Program-made: the position numbers and the translations under genes | Origin: Mycobacterium sp. 852013-51886_SCH5428379 | Lineage (GTDB): Bacteria; Actinomycetota; Actinomycetes; Mycobacteriales; Mycobacteriaceae | Length of the DNA: 64,000 nt | Assembly: GCF_001665575.1 (NCBI RefSeq) | Contig: NZ_LZSU01000013.1 | Coordinates: forward strand, 1 to 64,000 | Direction: 5' to 3' | Shown here: positions 46,512 to 56,409 of the stretch, piece by piece | How the letters are laid out: each line of letters opens with the position of its first letter | Numbering within the stretch: the first letter of the stretch is position 1 | The notes under the pieces: generated by a model | Databases searched by the model: none | What the model saw: the letters and a program-made list of their open reading frames with translations, nothing else | What the model was told of the DNA's origin: nothing

Positions 46512-47438
46512 TCACTGCGTGCAGGTGGCCAGCATCGACGGGTTGGTCTGCGCGACCAGCGTCGTCCCGGCGGTATCGGTGATCGCGCAGGTCAGCTGCC
46601 CGCCGACACTCGTCGCAGTGACCGACTTGAGCTGCACCCCGGGATCGAGGGTGACGGTCTTGGTCCACGGCAGCGCCACGTTCAGCTCGGTCTGCAGCGC
46701 ACCCTGCCGATCGGTGTAGATGACCGTGACCAGGTCGATGAGCTGCTTGTTGCCCGCGACGGTGTAGGTGATCGTGCGGGGGTCCGCTGTCGCGGCCGGC
46801 GGCGCCGCCGCGGCGGTCGGCAGAGGAGCGGGCGCGGCGGTGACGCTCGGATCCGGGGTCCGGGGGGCCGTCGGCGTCACGGTGGTCACGGTCTCGGGGG
46901 AGAGCGTGACCGACGGCGCCTGACGTGCGGACGGCTCCGGCGCCGCTGCGGTCGCCGGTGTCCTGCTCTCGGTGGGCGCAGCCACCGTCGCCGACACCGA
47001 TCCGCTGTCGCCGCCGCCGAGGATGACCATCGTGCAGATCACCGCGACCAGCAGCACTGCGCCGGCCATACCGCCGATCCACACCCAGCGGCGGTCCACC
47101 TCGGTGTAGGCGCCACCGACGTAGGCGTCGTAATCCTCTCCATCGTCGCCGTAGCCGTAGTCGCCGTAGCCGTCCTCGAAATCGTCGGCTCGGCCCGACG
47201 CGCCGGAGTAGCCGTAGCTCTCGTGGCCTGCGTAGCCGGGGTGATCGTCGCGGTGCCGGGTGCGCGTGCGCACCGAGTGGTCCTGGTAGCTCGATCCGTG
47301 ATCACGGCCGGAACGCCGGTAGGAGTCGTAGGTGCTGTAGTCGCCGAAGGTGCCGTAGGGCGAGCTGCCCGCGCCGGGGCGTTCGAGACGCTCGGTACGG
47401 GTGGGGGACTGGGGGTTCGGCGGAAAAGGCCTGCTCAT
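46512..47438 (-). CDS. MmpS-like membrane protein (Rv3209 homologue)
   Basis: A 308-residue protein. The cytoplasmic N-terminal half is disordered and rich in Tyr, Asp, Gly and Ser, with an acidic GYGDYGYGDDGEDYD run. One membrane segment follows at about 122-145. A Pro/Thr/Ala linker leads to an outside beta domain (about 220-308, ITYTVAGNKQLIDLVTVIYTD ... LTCAITDTAGTTLVAQT) of the MmpS type. No MmpL transporter is adjacent. GGAAG precedes the ATG at 47438. It probably acts in envelope lipid export or stability; that role is inference. Confidence 0.75.
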   Translation of the reverse strand: MSRPFPPNPQSPTRTERLERPGAGSSPYGTFGDYSTYDSYRRSGRDHGSSYQDHSVRTRTRHRDDHPGYAGHESYGYSGASGRADDFEDGYGDYGYGDDGEDYDAYVGGAYTEVDRRWVWIGGMAGAVLLVAVICTMVILGGGDSGSVSATVAAPTESRTPATAAAPEPSARQAPSVTLSPETVTTVTPTAPRTPDPSVTAAPAPLPTAAAAPPAATADPRTITYTVAGNKQLIDLVTVIYTDRQGALQTELNVALPWTKTVTLDPGVQLKSVTATSVGGQLTCAITDTAGTTLVAQTNPSMLATCTQ

Positions 47439-47673
47439 GACTACTTCCGGTAGACGGGTGAGAGGGTCTGATCCGAGACTAACGAGACAGAAGTGACAGA
47501 CGAGGCGCCAAGGCGACGTGTTGATCACGGTCCGGATTCGGTTCGGTCGCTCCCGGCTTCGCTCAGCGCGTAGTGCCCGCACAGGCGCAGTCGTGGCCGC
47601 GTCCACTAGCCTTTCGACAGGAACGCGGCAGCCGCCGGGCGGCGGCGACGGAATACGAACGGAAGGTTTCAGC

Positions 47674-48661
<988 letters not shown>

Positions 48662-48756
48662 CTACCGATGGCCTGACAGGCGCCTCATGACACCGGTCCG
48701 CCCAGCCGGTGGCGCGCCGGGGCCGGAAGTCGTTGTCGCTGTGCCATCCTGTTGCG

Positions 48757-49803
48757 GTGACCTACGACCCGGGACGTCACGGGGGCGGTCATGTTCCGGC
48801 GCTGCGCCATGAGTGGGAAGAGTCGGGACGTGCCGTGCGCGAACCCCTGCGCGCACATCGTGATCCGTTGGCGATCGACGCCGGCCGGGTGCGTTCGAAC
48901 CGGGACGACCGTCAGCAGTGGCGCAAACAGTCGTGGCTGGGTCGCTTCATCTCGACCTACGGCTGGCGCGCGTACGCGCTGCCGGTGCTGGCGGTGCTCA
49001 CCGTCGTCGTCATCTTCCAGACCATCACCGGCACCACCGCGCCCCAGCAGGTGGCCGACGAAGGCCCGGTGCAGGGTCCGCCGACCATCGGGGTGGACAG
49101 CACCGCGATCGTCGGGGCGCCGCCCAAGGGCCTCACCCAGTTCGACGCGAACCTGCCGACCGGGATCCTGCCCGCCGGCGGCGCGTTCACCGAGGCCGGC
49201 GCCAAGACGTGGCACGTCGTACCCGGAACGTCCCCGCAGGTCGGGCAGGGCACCACGAAGGTGTTCACCTACACCGTCGAGGTCGAGGACGGGCTGGACA
49301 CCACCGGTTTCGGCGGTGACGAAGGTTTCGCGCGGATGGTCACCGAGACGCTGGCCAACCCGAAGAGCTGGACCCACAATCCGCAGTTCGCGTTCGTCCG
49401 CGTCGACTCGGGCGAACCCGATTTTAGGGTGTCGCTGACCTCGCCCCTGACCATCCGGGAGGGCTGCGGCTACGACATCCCGCTGGAGGCGTCCTGCTAC
49501 AACCCGGCGTATCTGGGTGACCAGTCGAGGGTGTTCATCAACGAGGCGCGCTGGGTGCGCGGCGCCGTGCCGTTCCAGGGCGACGTCGGCTCCTACCGGC
49601 AGTACGTCATCAACCACGAGGTCGGCCACGCGATCGGCTACCAGCGCCACGAACAGTGCCCGGAGAACGGCGCGCTCGCGCCGATCATGATGCAGCAGAC
49701 GTTCTCGACCAGCAATGACGACGCGGCCCGCTTCGATCCGGAGACGGTCAGCGCCGACGGGTTGAGCTGCCGCTTCAACCCGTGGCCGTATCCGATCGCC
49801 TGA
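48757..49803 (+). CDS. DUF3152 putative membrane-anchored metalloprotease (Rv3207c homologue)
   Basis: A 348-residue protein with one membrane anchor (about 70-92, YALPVLAVLTVVVIFQ) and an outside DUF3152 domain. HEVGHAIGYQRH gives an HExxHxxxxxxH zinc-binding pattern with the third ligand as in metzincin-type proteases. RVDSGEPDFRVSLTSP and GCGYDIPLEASCYN precede it. Proteolytic activity is inference from the motif. The GTG at 48757 starts VTYDPGRH; CATCCT ends 6 bases before it, so the message may be leaderless. Confidence 0.82.
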   Translation: MTYDPGRHGGGHVPALRHEWEESGRAVREPLRAHRDPLAIDAGRVRSNRDDRQQWRKQSWLGRFISTYGWRAYALPVLAVLTVVVIFQTITGTTAPQQVADEGPVQGPPTIGVDSTAIVGAPPKGLTQFDANLPTGILPAGGAFTEAGAKTWHVVPGTSPQVGQGTTKVFTYTVEVEDGLDTTGFGGDEGFARMVTETLANPKSWTHNPQFAFVRVDSGEPDFRVSLTSPLTIREGCGYDIPLEASCYNPAYLGDQSRVFINEARWVRGAVPFQGDVGSYRQYVINHEVGHAIGYQRHEQCPENGALAPIMMQQTFSTSNDDAARFDPETVSADGLSCRFNPWPYPIA

Positions 49804-49820
49804 CCTGACCTGACCTGACC
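49801..49820. repeat. TGACC pentamer repeated four times
   Basis: Four perfect TGACC units, the first containing the stop codon of the DUF3152 gene. Every unit carries a TGA, so slippage by one unit would keep the stop. Confidence 0.8.
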
Positions 49821-49823
49821 CGC

Positions 49824-49881
49824 CGAGCGTGCGTGTCTGCACGCGACACGCCGGCGATCGGTGGCATTTCGCGCACGCTCG
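49824..49881 (+). repeat. 58-base nested palindrome, copy B
   Basis: Bounded by CGAGCGTGCG and CGCACGCTCG, the same 10-base ends as copy A (32938-32995), in the opposite orientation. An inner hairpin CGTGTC ... GACACG is perfect here. It lies 108 bases before moeB1, with no gene inside. Confidence 0.85.
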
Positions 49882-49988
49882 CCGCCGTCGACGGGAAGCA
49901 ATGCGCCACGTTCGCGGTTATGCCAGACGCCTATCCTGATATGCGTGCGTCTGCGTACCGCGGGCCGCTGAACTGAGGAGATATTCGG

Positions 49989-51167
49989 GTGTCGTCATCG
50001 TTGCCGCCGCTGGTCGAACCCGCGGCCGAACTGACTCGCGACGAGGTCGCGCGATACAGCCGTCACCTGATCATTCCCGATCTGGGCGTGGACGGTCAGA
50101 AGCGACTGAAGAACGCGAAGGTCCTCGTCATCGGCGCCGGTGGTCTGGGTTCTCCGACGCTGCTCTACCTGGCCGCCGCCGGGGTGGGCACGATCGGCAT
50201 CGTGGAGTTCGATGTCGTCGACGAATCCAACCTGCAGCGCCAGATCATTCACGGCGTGTCCGATGTCGGCCGGTCGAAAGCCGAGAGCGCGCGGGACTCC
50301 GTGCTGGAGATCAACCCGCTCGTCACGGTCAACCTGCACGAGTTCCGGCTCGAGCCCGACAACGCCGTCCAGCTGTTCGAGCAGTACGACCTGATCCTCG
50401 ACGGCACCGACAACTTCGCCACCCGGTACCTGGTCAACGACGCTGCCGTGCTGGCGCACAAGCCCTACGTCTGGGGATCGATCTACCGGTTCGAGGGGCA
50501 GGTGTCGATCTTCTGGGAGGACGCGCCCAACGGACTTGGCCTCAACTACCGCGACCTCTACCCGGAACCGCCGCCACCGGGGATGGTCCCGTCCTGCGCC
50601 GAGGGCGGGGTGCTCGGCATCCTGTGCGCCTCGATCGCGTCGGTGATGGGCACCGAAGCCATCAAGCTGATCACCGGCATCGGCGACCCGCTGCTGGGCC
50701 GGCTGATGGTCTACGACGCGCTGGACATGAGCTACCGCACCATCCGGATCCGCAAGGATCCCGCGACGCCGAAGATCACCGAGCTCATCGACTACGAAGA
50801 GTTCTGCGGCGTGGTGTCCGACGCCGCCGCCGAGGCCGCCGCGGATTCGACGGTCACCCCGCGGGAGCTCAAGGAGCTGCTGGACTCCGGGAAGCCGCTG
50901 GCGCTCATCGACGTCCGCGAACCGGTCGAGTGGGACATCAACCACATCGACGGCGCCGAACTGATCCCCAAGGGCGCCTTCGAGTCCGGTGAAGCGCTCT
51001 CGCGTCTGCAGGTCGACCGCACGCCGGTGTTCTACTGCAAGACCGGGGTGCGCTCCGCCGAGGTGCTGGCCATCGCGAAGAAGGCCGGTTTCTCCGACGC
51101 CATGCACGTTCAGGGCGGAATCGTGGCGTGGGGCAAGCAGCTCGAGCCCGACATGGTGATGTACTGA
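49989..51167 (+). CDS. moeB1: Adenylyltransferase/sulfurtransferase MoeB1 (MoeZ)
   Basis: A 392-residue protein with an N-terminal ThiF/MoeB E1-like domain (GAGGLGSPTLLYLAAAGVGTIGIVEFD, then the CAEGGVLG segment) and a C-terminal rhodanese domain (about 290-392). The rhodanese catalytic Cys is in FYCKTGVRSAE. It adenylates and thiolates sulfur-carrier proteins for molybdopterin, thiamine and cysteine synthesis. GAGGAG precedes the GTG. It is equal in length to Rv3206c. Confidence 0.94.
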   Translation: MSSSLPPLVEPAAELTRDEVARYSRHLIIPDLGVDGQKRLKNAKVLVIGAGGLGSPTLLYLAAAGVGTIGIVEFDVVDESNLQRQIIHGVSDVGRSKAESARDSVLEINPLVTVNLHEFRLEPDNAVQLFEQYDLILDGTDNFATRYLVNDAAVLAHKPYVWGSIYRFEGQVSIFWEDAPNGLGLNYRDLYPEPPPPGMVPSCAEGGVLGILCASIASVMGTEAIKLITGIGDPLLGRLMVYDALDMSYRTIRIRKDPATPKITELIDYEEFCGVVSDAAAEAAADSTVTPRELKELLDSGKPLALIDVREPVEWDINHIDGAELIPKGAFESGEALSRLQVDRTPVFYCKTGVRSAEVLAIAKKAGFSDAMHVQGGIVAWGKQLEPDMVMY

Positions 51168-51256
51168 CGGCTGTCGTTGCCAGGAGGGTGCCGGTCCGTT
51201 GCCCAGCCGTGATGCGACACGGCCGTCATCCGGGCTGGACCTGCGGCTTTAGCCAG

Positions 51257-51262
51257 TAACCT
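51257..51262 (+). promoter_or_regulatory. -10 element for leaderless transcript
   Basis: TAACCT ends 6 bases before the GTG at 51269, supporting that codon over the GTG at 51263. Confidence 0.45.
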
Positions 51263-51268
51263 GTGCTG

Positions 51269-52123
51269 GTGAATTCCGAGCGACCGCCCGACCATGTCCT
51301 TGCGGCGTTCGGTCTGGTCGGTGTGCGGCCGGTTCCGCTGGGGTCCTCCTGGGAGGGCGGCTGGCGCTGCGGCGAGGTGGTGCTGTCGATGATCGCCGAC
51401 CACGCCCGCGCGGCCTGGTCGGCGAAGGCCAGGGAGACGTTGTTCGTCGACGGTGTGCGCCTGGCCCGGCCGGTGCGGTCCACCGACGGTCGCTATGTCG
51501 TATCCGGCTGGCGCGCGGACACTTTCGTCGCAGGTACACCCGAACCGCGCCACGACGAGGTGGTCTCGGCGGCCGTGCGGCTACACGAGGCGACGGCGAC
51601 GCTGGAACGGCCGCGTTTCCTGACCCAGCCCCCGGTGGCGCCGTGGGCGGACGTCGATGTCTTCATCGCGGCCGACCGGGCGGCGTGGGAGGAGCGGCCG
51701 CTGCACTCGCTGCCGCCCGGTGCGCGGGTCGCGCCCGGATCCACCGACGGACAGAAATCCGTCGAGCTCATCAACCAGCTGGCCACGCTGCGCCGGCCCA
51801 CCAAGAGCCCGAGTCAGCTGGTGCACGGCGATCTGTACGGCACCGTGCTGTTCGCCGGTGCCGCTGCGCCGGGGATCACCGACATCACCCCGTACTGGCG
51901 GCCGGCGTCCTGGGCCGCGGGCGTCGTGGTGGTCGACGCGCTGTCCTGGGGCGAAGCCGACGACGGTCTGATCGAGCGGTGGGCGTCGCTGCCGGAGTGG
52001 CCACAGATGCTGTTGCGCGCGTTGATGTTCCGGCTCGCCGTCCACGCTCTGCACCCGCGGGCGACGGCGGCGGCGTTCCCCGGGCTGGCGCGTACCGCCG
52101 CCCTGGTCCGGCTGATCCTCTAG
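51269..52123 (+). CDS. TIGR02569-family protein (Rv3205c homologue)
   Basis: A 284-residue protein with a phosphotransferase-like fold. It opens with RPPDHVLAAFGLVGVRPVPLGSSWEGGWRCGEVVLS and has LVHGDLYGTVLFAGAAAPGITDITPYWRP, which sits where an aminoglycoside-kinase-type HGD-N-D loop would be. The catalytic Asn is not obvious, so activity is uncertain. It overlaps the convergent alkyltransferase-like gene by 4 bases. Confidence 0.75.
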   Translation: MNSERPPDHVLAAFGLVGVRPVPLGSSWEGGWRCGEVVLSMIADHARAAWSAKARETLFVDGVRLARPVRSTDGRYVVSGWRADTFVAGTPEPRHDEVVSAAVRLHEATATLERPRFLTQPPVAPWADVDVFIAADRAAWEERPLHSLPPGARVAPGSTDGQKSVELINQLATLRRPTKSPSQLVHGDLYGTVLFAGAAAPGITDITPYWRPASWAAGVVVVDALSWGEADDGLIERWASLPEWPQMLLRALMFRLAVHALHPRATAAAFPGLARTAALVRLIL

Positions 52124-52416
52124 AACGCGAAGCGCACCTCGCGCAGCGCCACCCTGCCGTCGGAGGCGAGCACCCCCTCGGCGCGCAGCAGTTCGAGCTG
52201 GCGGTCGGCCAGATGGGCGGCGGGGCGACCGGACGCCGGGACGACGCGGTGCCAGGGCAGGTCGGAGGAGTCGGTGCGCATGATCCAGCCGACGATGCGC
52301 GCGCTGGACAGCCCGGCGGCGTCGGCGATGTCCCCGTAGGTGCTGACCCGCCCGGCCGGGATGGCGGCGACCAGTCGACGCACGGTCTCCACCTGGGCGT
52401 CGGTGATCGCCGCCAT
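52120..52416 (-). CDS. Alkyltransferase-like (ATL) DNA repair protein
   Basis: A 98-residue protein with the DNA-binding fold of O6-alkylguanine transferases (VPAGRVSTYGDIADAAG, then the arginine finger in SSARIVGWIM). The reactive Cys of PCHRV is replaced by Trp (PWHRV, near residue 54), the hallmark of ATL proteins. Those flag alkylated bases for nucleotide excision repair instead of repairing them. It is the homologue of Rv3204. Its ATG touches the lipV stop by one base. Confidence 0.9.
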   Translation of the reverse strand: MAAITDAQVETVRRLVAAIPAGRVSTYGDIADAAGLSSARIVGWIMRTDSSDLPWHRVVPASGRPAAHLADRQLELLRAEGVLASDGRVALREVRFAF

Positions 52417-53198
52417 CACCGGTCCCGGTCGAGGTGCCCGCGGATCACCGCCGCGGTCTCCTCGGGCCGCGCGTGCGGCACCATGTGGTCGCAATCCCAC
52501 TCCAGGACCGTGAGATTGGGTCCCAGCGCGGCATCCAGCGCGCCGAGCAGCTCGTCGGTGGCATACGGAGGGTGCGTGCGGGTGGCGCGCACCAGCGTCA
52601 CCGGCATGCCGTCGCGCGGGACGGGGACCGGACGGGCGAGCTCGCTCCAGTAGGCCATCATCGCGGGCAGGCTGATCCGCCACCCGCTGCGGCCGTTGGG
52701 CAGTTCGACGAGGTGCTCGTCGAGGTCGCGGTCGAGTTCGGCCGCGGGCACCTCGCCCCAGGACCCCGACACCTTCTCCTGGCGGGCTTCGGCGCGATCG
52801 GTGTAGTCCGGCGAGGCGAACATGTCGTCGGCGATCTCGCGCATCCAGTCCCCGTCGAGTCCCACGGCCGGGTCGAGCAGCACCAGCCCGGACACCAGAT
52901 CCGGGCGCTGCGCGGCCAGGGCTAGCGCGACCGCGCCACCGAACGAGTGCCCGGCCACCACGACCGGACCCTCGGCCTCGGCGTCCACGAGCGCCGCCAG
53001 CGCCGTGGCGTTCGCGTCGATGGTCCACGGCGCCGCCCACGTCGAGCGTCCGTGCCCGATGAGGTCGGGTGCGACGACGGTGAACTCGGGCAGGTGCCGG
53101 GAGAGCGTCTCCCACCGCCGTCCGTGCCCGGTCAGGCCGTGCAGGGCGAGCAGATGGGCGGGGCCGTCGGGTCCGTAGCGGTGCACGTGCAGGGGCAT
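52416..53198 (-). CDS. lipV: Alpha/beta hydrolase (lipase/esterase LipV)
   Basis: A 260-residue hydrolase with oxyanion loop HGLTGHGRRW and nucleophile elbow GHSFGG (Ser near 103). The likely catalytic His is in CDHMVPHARPEE, with an acid before it. It lacks a signal peptide. Position and character match LipV (Rv3203), a lipolytic enzyme. Substrate range is unknown. It is co-transcribed with the ATL gene and divergent from adnA. Confidence 0.85.
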   Translation of the reverse strand: MPLHVHRYGPDGPAHLLALHGLTGHGRRWETLSRHLPEFTVVAPDLIGHGRSTWAAPWTIDANATALAALVDAEAEGPVVVAGHSFGGAVALALAAQRPDLVSGLVLLDPAVGLDGDWMREIADDMFASPDYTDRAEARQEKVSGSWGEVPAAELDRDLDEHLVELPNGRSGWRISLPAMMAYWSELARPVPVPRDGMPVTLVRATRTHPPYATDELLGALDAALGPNLTVLEWDCDHMVPHARPEETAAVIRGHLDRDR

Positions 53199-53262
53199 AC
53201 AGCCGATGGTGCCAGCTTTCGCAGCGGACCGACTTGTCAGACCCCCGTGGTGTCATGCGTTC

Positions 53263-56200
53263 ATGACCGCTTCAGACGTGGACACGGCGCCCCGGCCCAT
53301 GCTCGATCCCGGCAGCCGCGGGTTGGTCCGGCTGGTCGGCGGTCCGGGTACCGGTAAGTCGACGCTGCTGACCGGTACCGCGGCCGCGCACATCCGTGCC
53401 GGTGTCGACCCCGAATCGGTTCTGCTGCTGACGGGTTCGGCTCAGCTCGGCGCACAGGCGCGGGCCGCGATCACCCGTGAGCTGTTGCGCGACGGCGTCC
53501 GTCGTGTGGTGCGCCAACCGCTCGTGCGCACCGTGCACTCGTACGCGTTCGCGGTGCTGCGGCTGGCAGCTCAACGCAACGGCGGTGCGCCGCCGCGGCT
53601 GATCACCGGCGCCGAGCAGGACGGCATCATCCGCGAGCTGCTGGCCGGCGACCTCGAGGACGGTGACCGTTCCGCCGTGGCCTGGCCCGAGGCGCTGCGC
53701 CCGGCCCTTTCGACGGCTGGTTTCGCCGGTGAGCTGCGCGATCTGATGGCACGGTGCACCGAGCGCGGCGTCGATCCCGCTGCGCTGCAACGACTCGGCC
53801 GGCGGTGTGGACGGCCGGAATGGTCGGCCGCGGGCCGGTTCGCACAGGCCTACGAGCAGATCATGCTGCTCCGCGCTGCGGTCGGCATGGCCGCCCCCCA
53901 GGCCACCGTGCCCGCGCTCGGCGCCGCCGAACTCGTCGGCGCGGCGCTCGAGGCCTTCGCCGCCGACCCCGATCTGCTCGCCGCCGAACGCGCTCGCGTC
54001 GGGCTGTTGCTGGTGGACGACGCCCAGCACCTGGACCCGCAGGCGGCGCAGCTCGTGCGGGTTCTGATGCCGGGTGCCGATCTCACGGTCATCGCGGGGG
54101 ATCCCGATGAGGCGGTGTTCGGGTACCGCGGCGCAGACCCGGCACTGCTGCGCGAGCCGTCCGACAGCCCGGTCATCACGCTCACCCGGTCGTATCGCTG
54201 CGCGACCGCCGTGGCCGATGCGATCTCCGGTGTGGCGCAACGCCTGCCCGGTGCCGCGGCCCCCACGCTCGCCGGTGTCCCGGACCGCGCCGGGTCGGTG
54301 ACCGTACGGTTGGCGGCGAGCACCCACGCGGAGTCGGCGCTGGTAGCCGACGCGCTGCGGCGGGCCCACCTGATCGACGGTGTGCCGTGGTCGGAGATGG
54401 CGGTCGTCGTGCGGTCCATGGCTCGGGTGGGCGCCCCGCTGGCCCGCGCCCTGACCGCGGCAGGCGTCCCGGTCGACCTGCCCGCGGCCGCGGCACCGCT
54501 GGCCGAGCAACCCGCGGTGGCCGCCCTGCTCACGGTGCTCGAGGCCGCCTCGGATGGGCTGACCGGCGCGCAGGCCGAATCGCTGCTCGCCGGTCCGCTC
54601 GGCCGGGTCGATCCGGTGTCGATGCGGCAGTTGCGGCGCGTGTTGCGCCGCGCCGACGGCAGCAGGCCGCCCCGCGACTTCGCCGATCTGCTCGTCGACG
54701 CTCTGACCGGGGAACCTCCGGTCCTGCCGACGGCGTTGCAGCGACCGCTGCGCCGGATCCGTGCGGTGTTGTCGGCCGCGGAACGCAGCGCGGCCGCCGG
54801 GCTCGATCCGCGGAACACCCTGTGGCAGGCCTGGCACCGCAGTGGACTGCAGCGCCGCTGGCTGGCCGCCGCTGAACGCGGCGGTCCGGCCGGTGTACAG
54901 GCTGACCGCGACCTGGACGCGGTCACCGAATTGTTCGATGTCGCAGAGCAGTTCGTGACCCGTACGCCCGCGGGTTCGCTGCGGGCCTTCATCGACCACG
55001 TGTCGGCACTCGGGCTGCCCCCGCGCAGCCCGGCCGAGCAGTCGACCGCCGACGCGGTCACCGTGCAGAGCGCGCACCGCGCCCTGGGCAGCGAATGGGA
55101 GTTCGTCGTGATCGCCGGGCTGCAGGAGGGGCTGTGGCCCAACACCGCACCGCGTGGCGGCGTGCTCAACACCCAGCGCCTCGTCGACGTCCTCGACGGC
55201 GTCATCACCGACGAGGACCGGGGGGTGTCGTCGCGGGCGCCCCTGCTGGCCGAGGAGCGACGCCTCCTCGTGGCCGCCCTGGGCCGCGCCCGCACACACG
55301 TCCTGGTGACCGCGGTGGACAGCGACGCCGGCGACGAGGCGATGCTGCCGTCGCCCTTCTGCGCCGAACTCGCCGAGCTGGCGCGCGAACGCCCGGGTGG
55401 CTCGCGGCCGGCCGACGAGATCGCCCCGGTCCGCGCACCCCGGGTGCTGGCGCCCGCCGCGCTGGTCGGCCGGTTGCGCTCGGTGGTGTGCGCCCCTGAC
55501 GGCACCGTCGACGACGCGGCGCGCGACTGTGCCGCAGCGCAACTCGCCCGGCTCGCGCGGGCCGGCGTCCCCGGAGCGGATCCGCGGCACTGGCAGCCCC
55601 TGACGCCGCTGTCGACCGAGGAGGCGTTGTGGTCCGACGGCCAGGACGTCGTCACGCTGTCACCGTCGACGCTGCAGACGCTGACCGACTGTCCGCTGCG
55701 CTGGCTGCTCGAACGCCACGGCGGCAGCGACAGCCGGGACGTGCGCTCGGCGGTCGGCTCGCTGCTGCACGCGCTGGTGGCCGAATCGGGGCTGACCGAG
55801 ACCCGGCTGCTCAACGATCTGCGGCGGATCTGGTCGCAGCTGCCCTACGAGGCGGCCTGGCACGCCGACAACGAACTGGGTCGGCACGAGGCGATGTTGA
55901 CCGCGTTCGCACAGTGGCGCGGCCAGACCCGCGGTGAGCTCACCGAGGTCGGTACGGAGATCGACGTGGACGGCCTCGTCAGCGAGGCCGCCGACGGGGT
56001 GCCTGCGGTGCGGCTGCGTGGACGGCTCGACCGGTTGGAACGCGATGCGCAAGGCCGACTCGTGGTGGTCGACATCAAGACCGGTAAGACGCCGGTGACC
56101 AAGGACGACGCCCAGCAGCACGCTCAGCTGGCGATGTACCAGCTCGCCGTGGCCGCGGGGCTGCTGCCGGACGGGGACGTCCCCGGTGGCGGCAAACTGG

Positions 56201-56409
56201 TCTATCTGGGCCGCAGCACGGCAACGGGTCCCGCGGAGCGCGAGCAGGATCCGATGGGCGCCGAAGCGCTCGACGCGTGGCGCGCGCAGGTCGGCTGGGC
56301 CGCGGCGGCCACGCAGGGCCCGCGGTTCACCGCAAGGGTCAACGAGGGGTGCGCACACTGCCCGGTACGCAGCAGCTGCCCGGCCCAGACGGCGGGTGAG
56401 CGGCCGTGA
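53263..56409 (+). CDS. adnA: Helicase-nuclease subunit AdnA
   Basis: A 1,048-residue UvrD-type motor joined to a RecB-type nuclease. It resects DNA double-strand ends together with AdnB. Walker A is GGPGTGKST (residues 26-34), and the Walker B equivalent is LLLVDDAQHLDPQ. The nuclease domain (from about 800) has VVDIKTGKTP. Four cysteines for an iron-sulfur cluster are visible: one in LTDCPLRWLL, and C-x2-C-x5-C in NEGCAHCPVRSSC. The ATG at 53263 is preferred over in-frame codons extending into the lipV promoter. GTGA overlap with adnB. Confidence 0.94.
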   Translation: MTASDVDTAPRPMLDPGSRGLVRLVGGPGTGKSTLLTGTAAAHIRAGVDPESVLLLTGSAQLGAQARAAITRELLRDGVRRVVRQPLVRTVHSYAFAVLRLAAQRNGGAPPRLITGAEQDGIIRELLAGDLEDGDRSAVAWPEALRPALSTAGFAGELRDLMARCTERGVDPAALQRLGRRCGRPEWSAAGRFAQAYEQIMLLRAAVGMAAPQATVPALGAAELVGAALEAFAADPDLLAAERARVGLLLVDDAQHLDPQAAQLVRVLMPGADLTVIAGDPDEAVFGYRGADPALLREPSDSPVITLTRSYRCATAVADAISGVAQRLPGAAAPTLAGVPDRAGSVTVRLAASTHAESALVADALRRAHLIDGVPWSEMAVVVRSMARVGAPLARALTAAGVPVDLPAAAAPLAEQPAVAALLTVLEAASDGLTGAQAESLLAGPLGRVDPVSMRQLRRVLRRADGSRPPRDFADLLVDALTGEPPVLPTALQRPLRRIRAVLSAAERSAAAGLDPRNTLWQAWHRSGLQRRWLAAAERGGPAGVQADRDLDAVTELFDVAEQFVTRTPAGSLRAFIDHVSALGLPPRSPAEQSTADAVTVQSAHRALGSEWEFVVIAGLQEGLWPNTAPRGGVLNTQRLVDVLDGVITDEDRGVSSRAPLLAEERRLLVAALGRARTHVLVTAVDSDAGDEAMLPSPFCAELAELARERPGGSRPADEIAPVRAPRVLAPAALVGRLRSVVCAPDGTVDDAARDCAAAQLARLARAGVPGADPRHWQPLTPLSTEEALWSDGQDVVTLSPSTLQTLTDCPLRWLLERHGGSDSRDVRSAVGSLLHALVAESGLTETRLLNDLRRIWSQLPYEAAWHADNELGRHEAMLTAFAQWRGQTRGELTEVGTEIDVDGLVSEAADGVPAVRLRGRLDRLERDAQGRLVVVDIKTGKTPVTKDDAQQHAQLAMYQLAVAAGLLPDGDVPGGGKLVYLGRSTATGPAEREQDPMGAEALDAWRAQVGWAAAATQGPRFTARVNEGCAHCPVRSSCPAQTAGERP

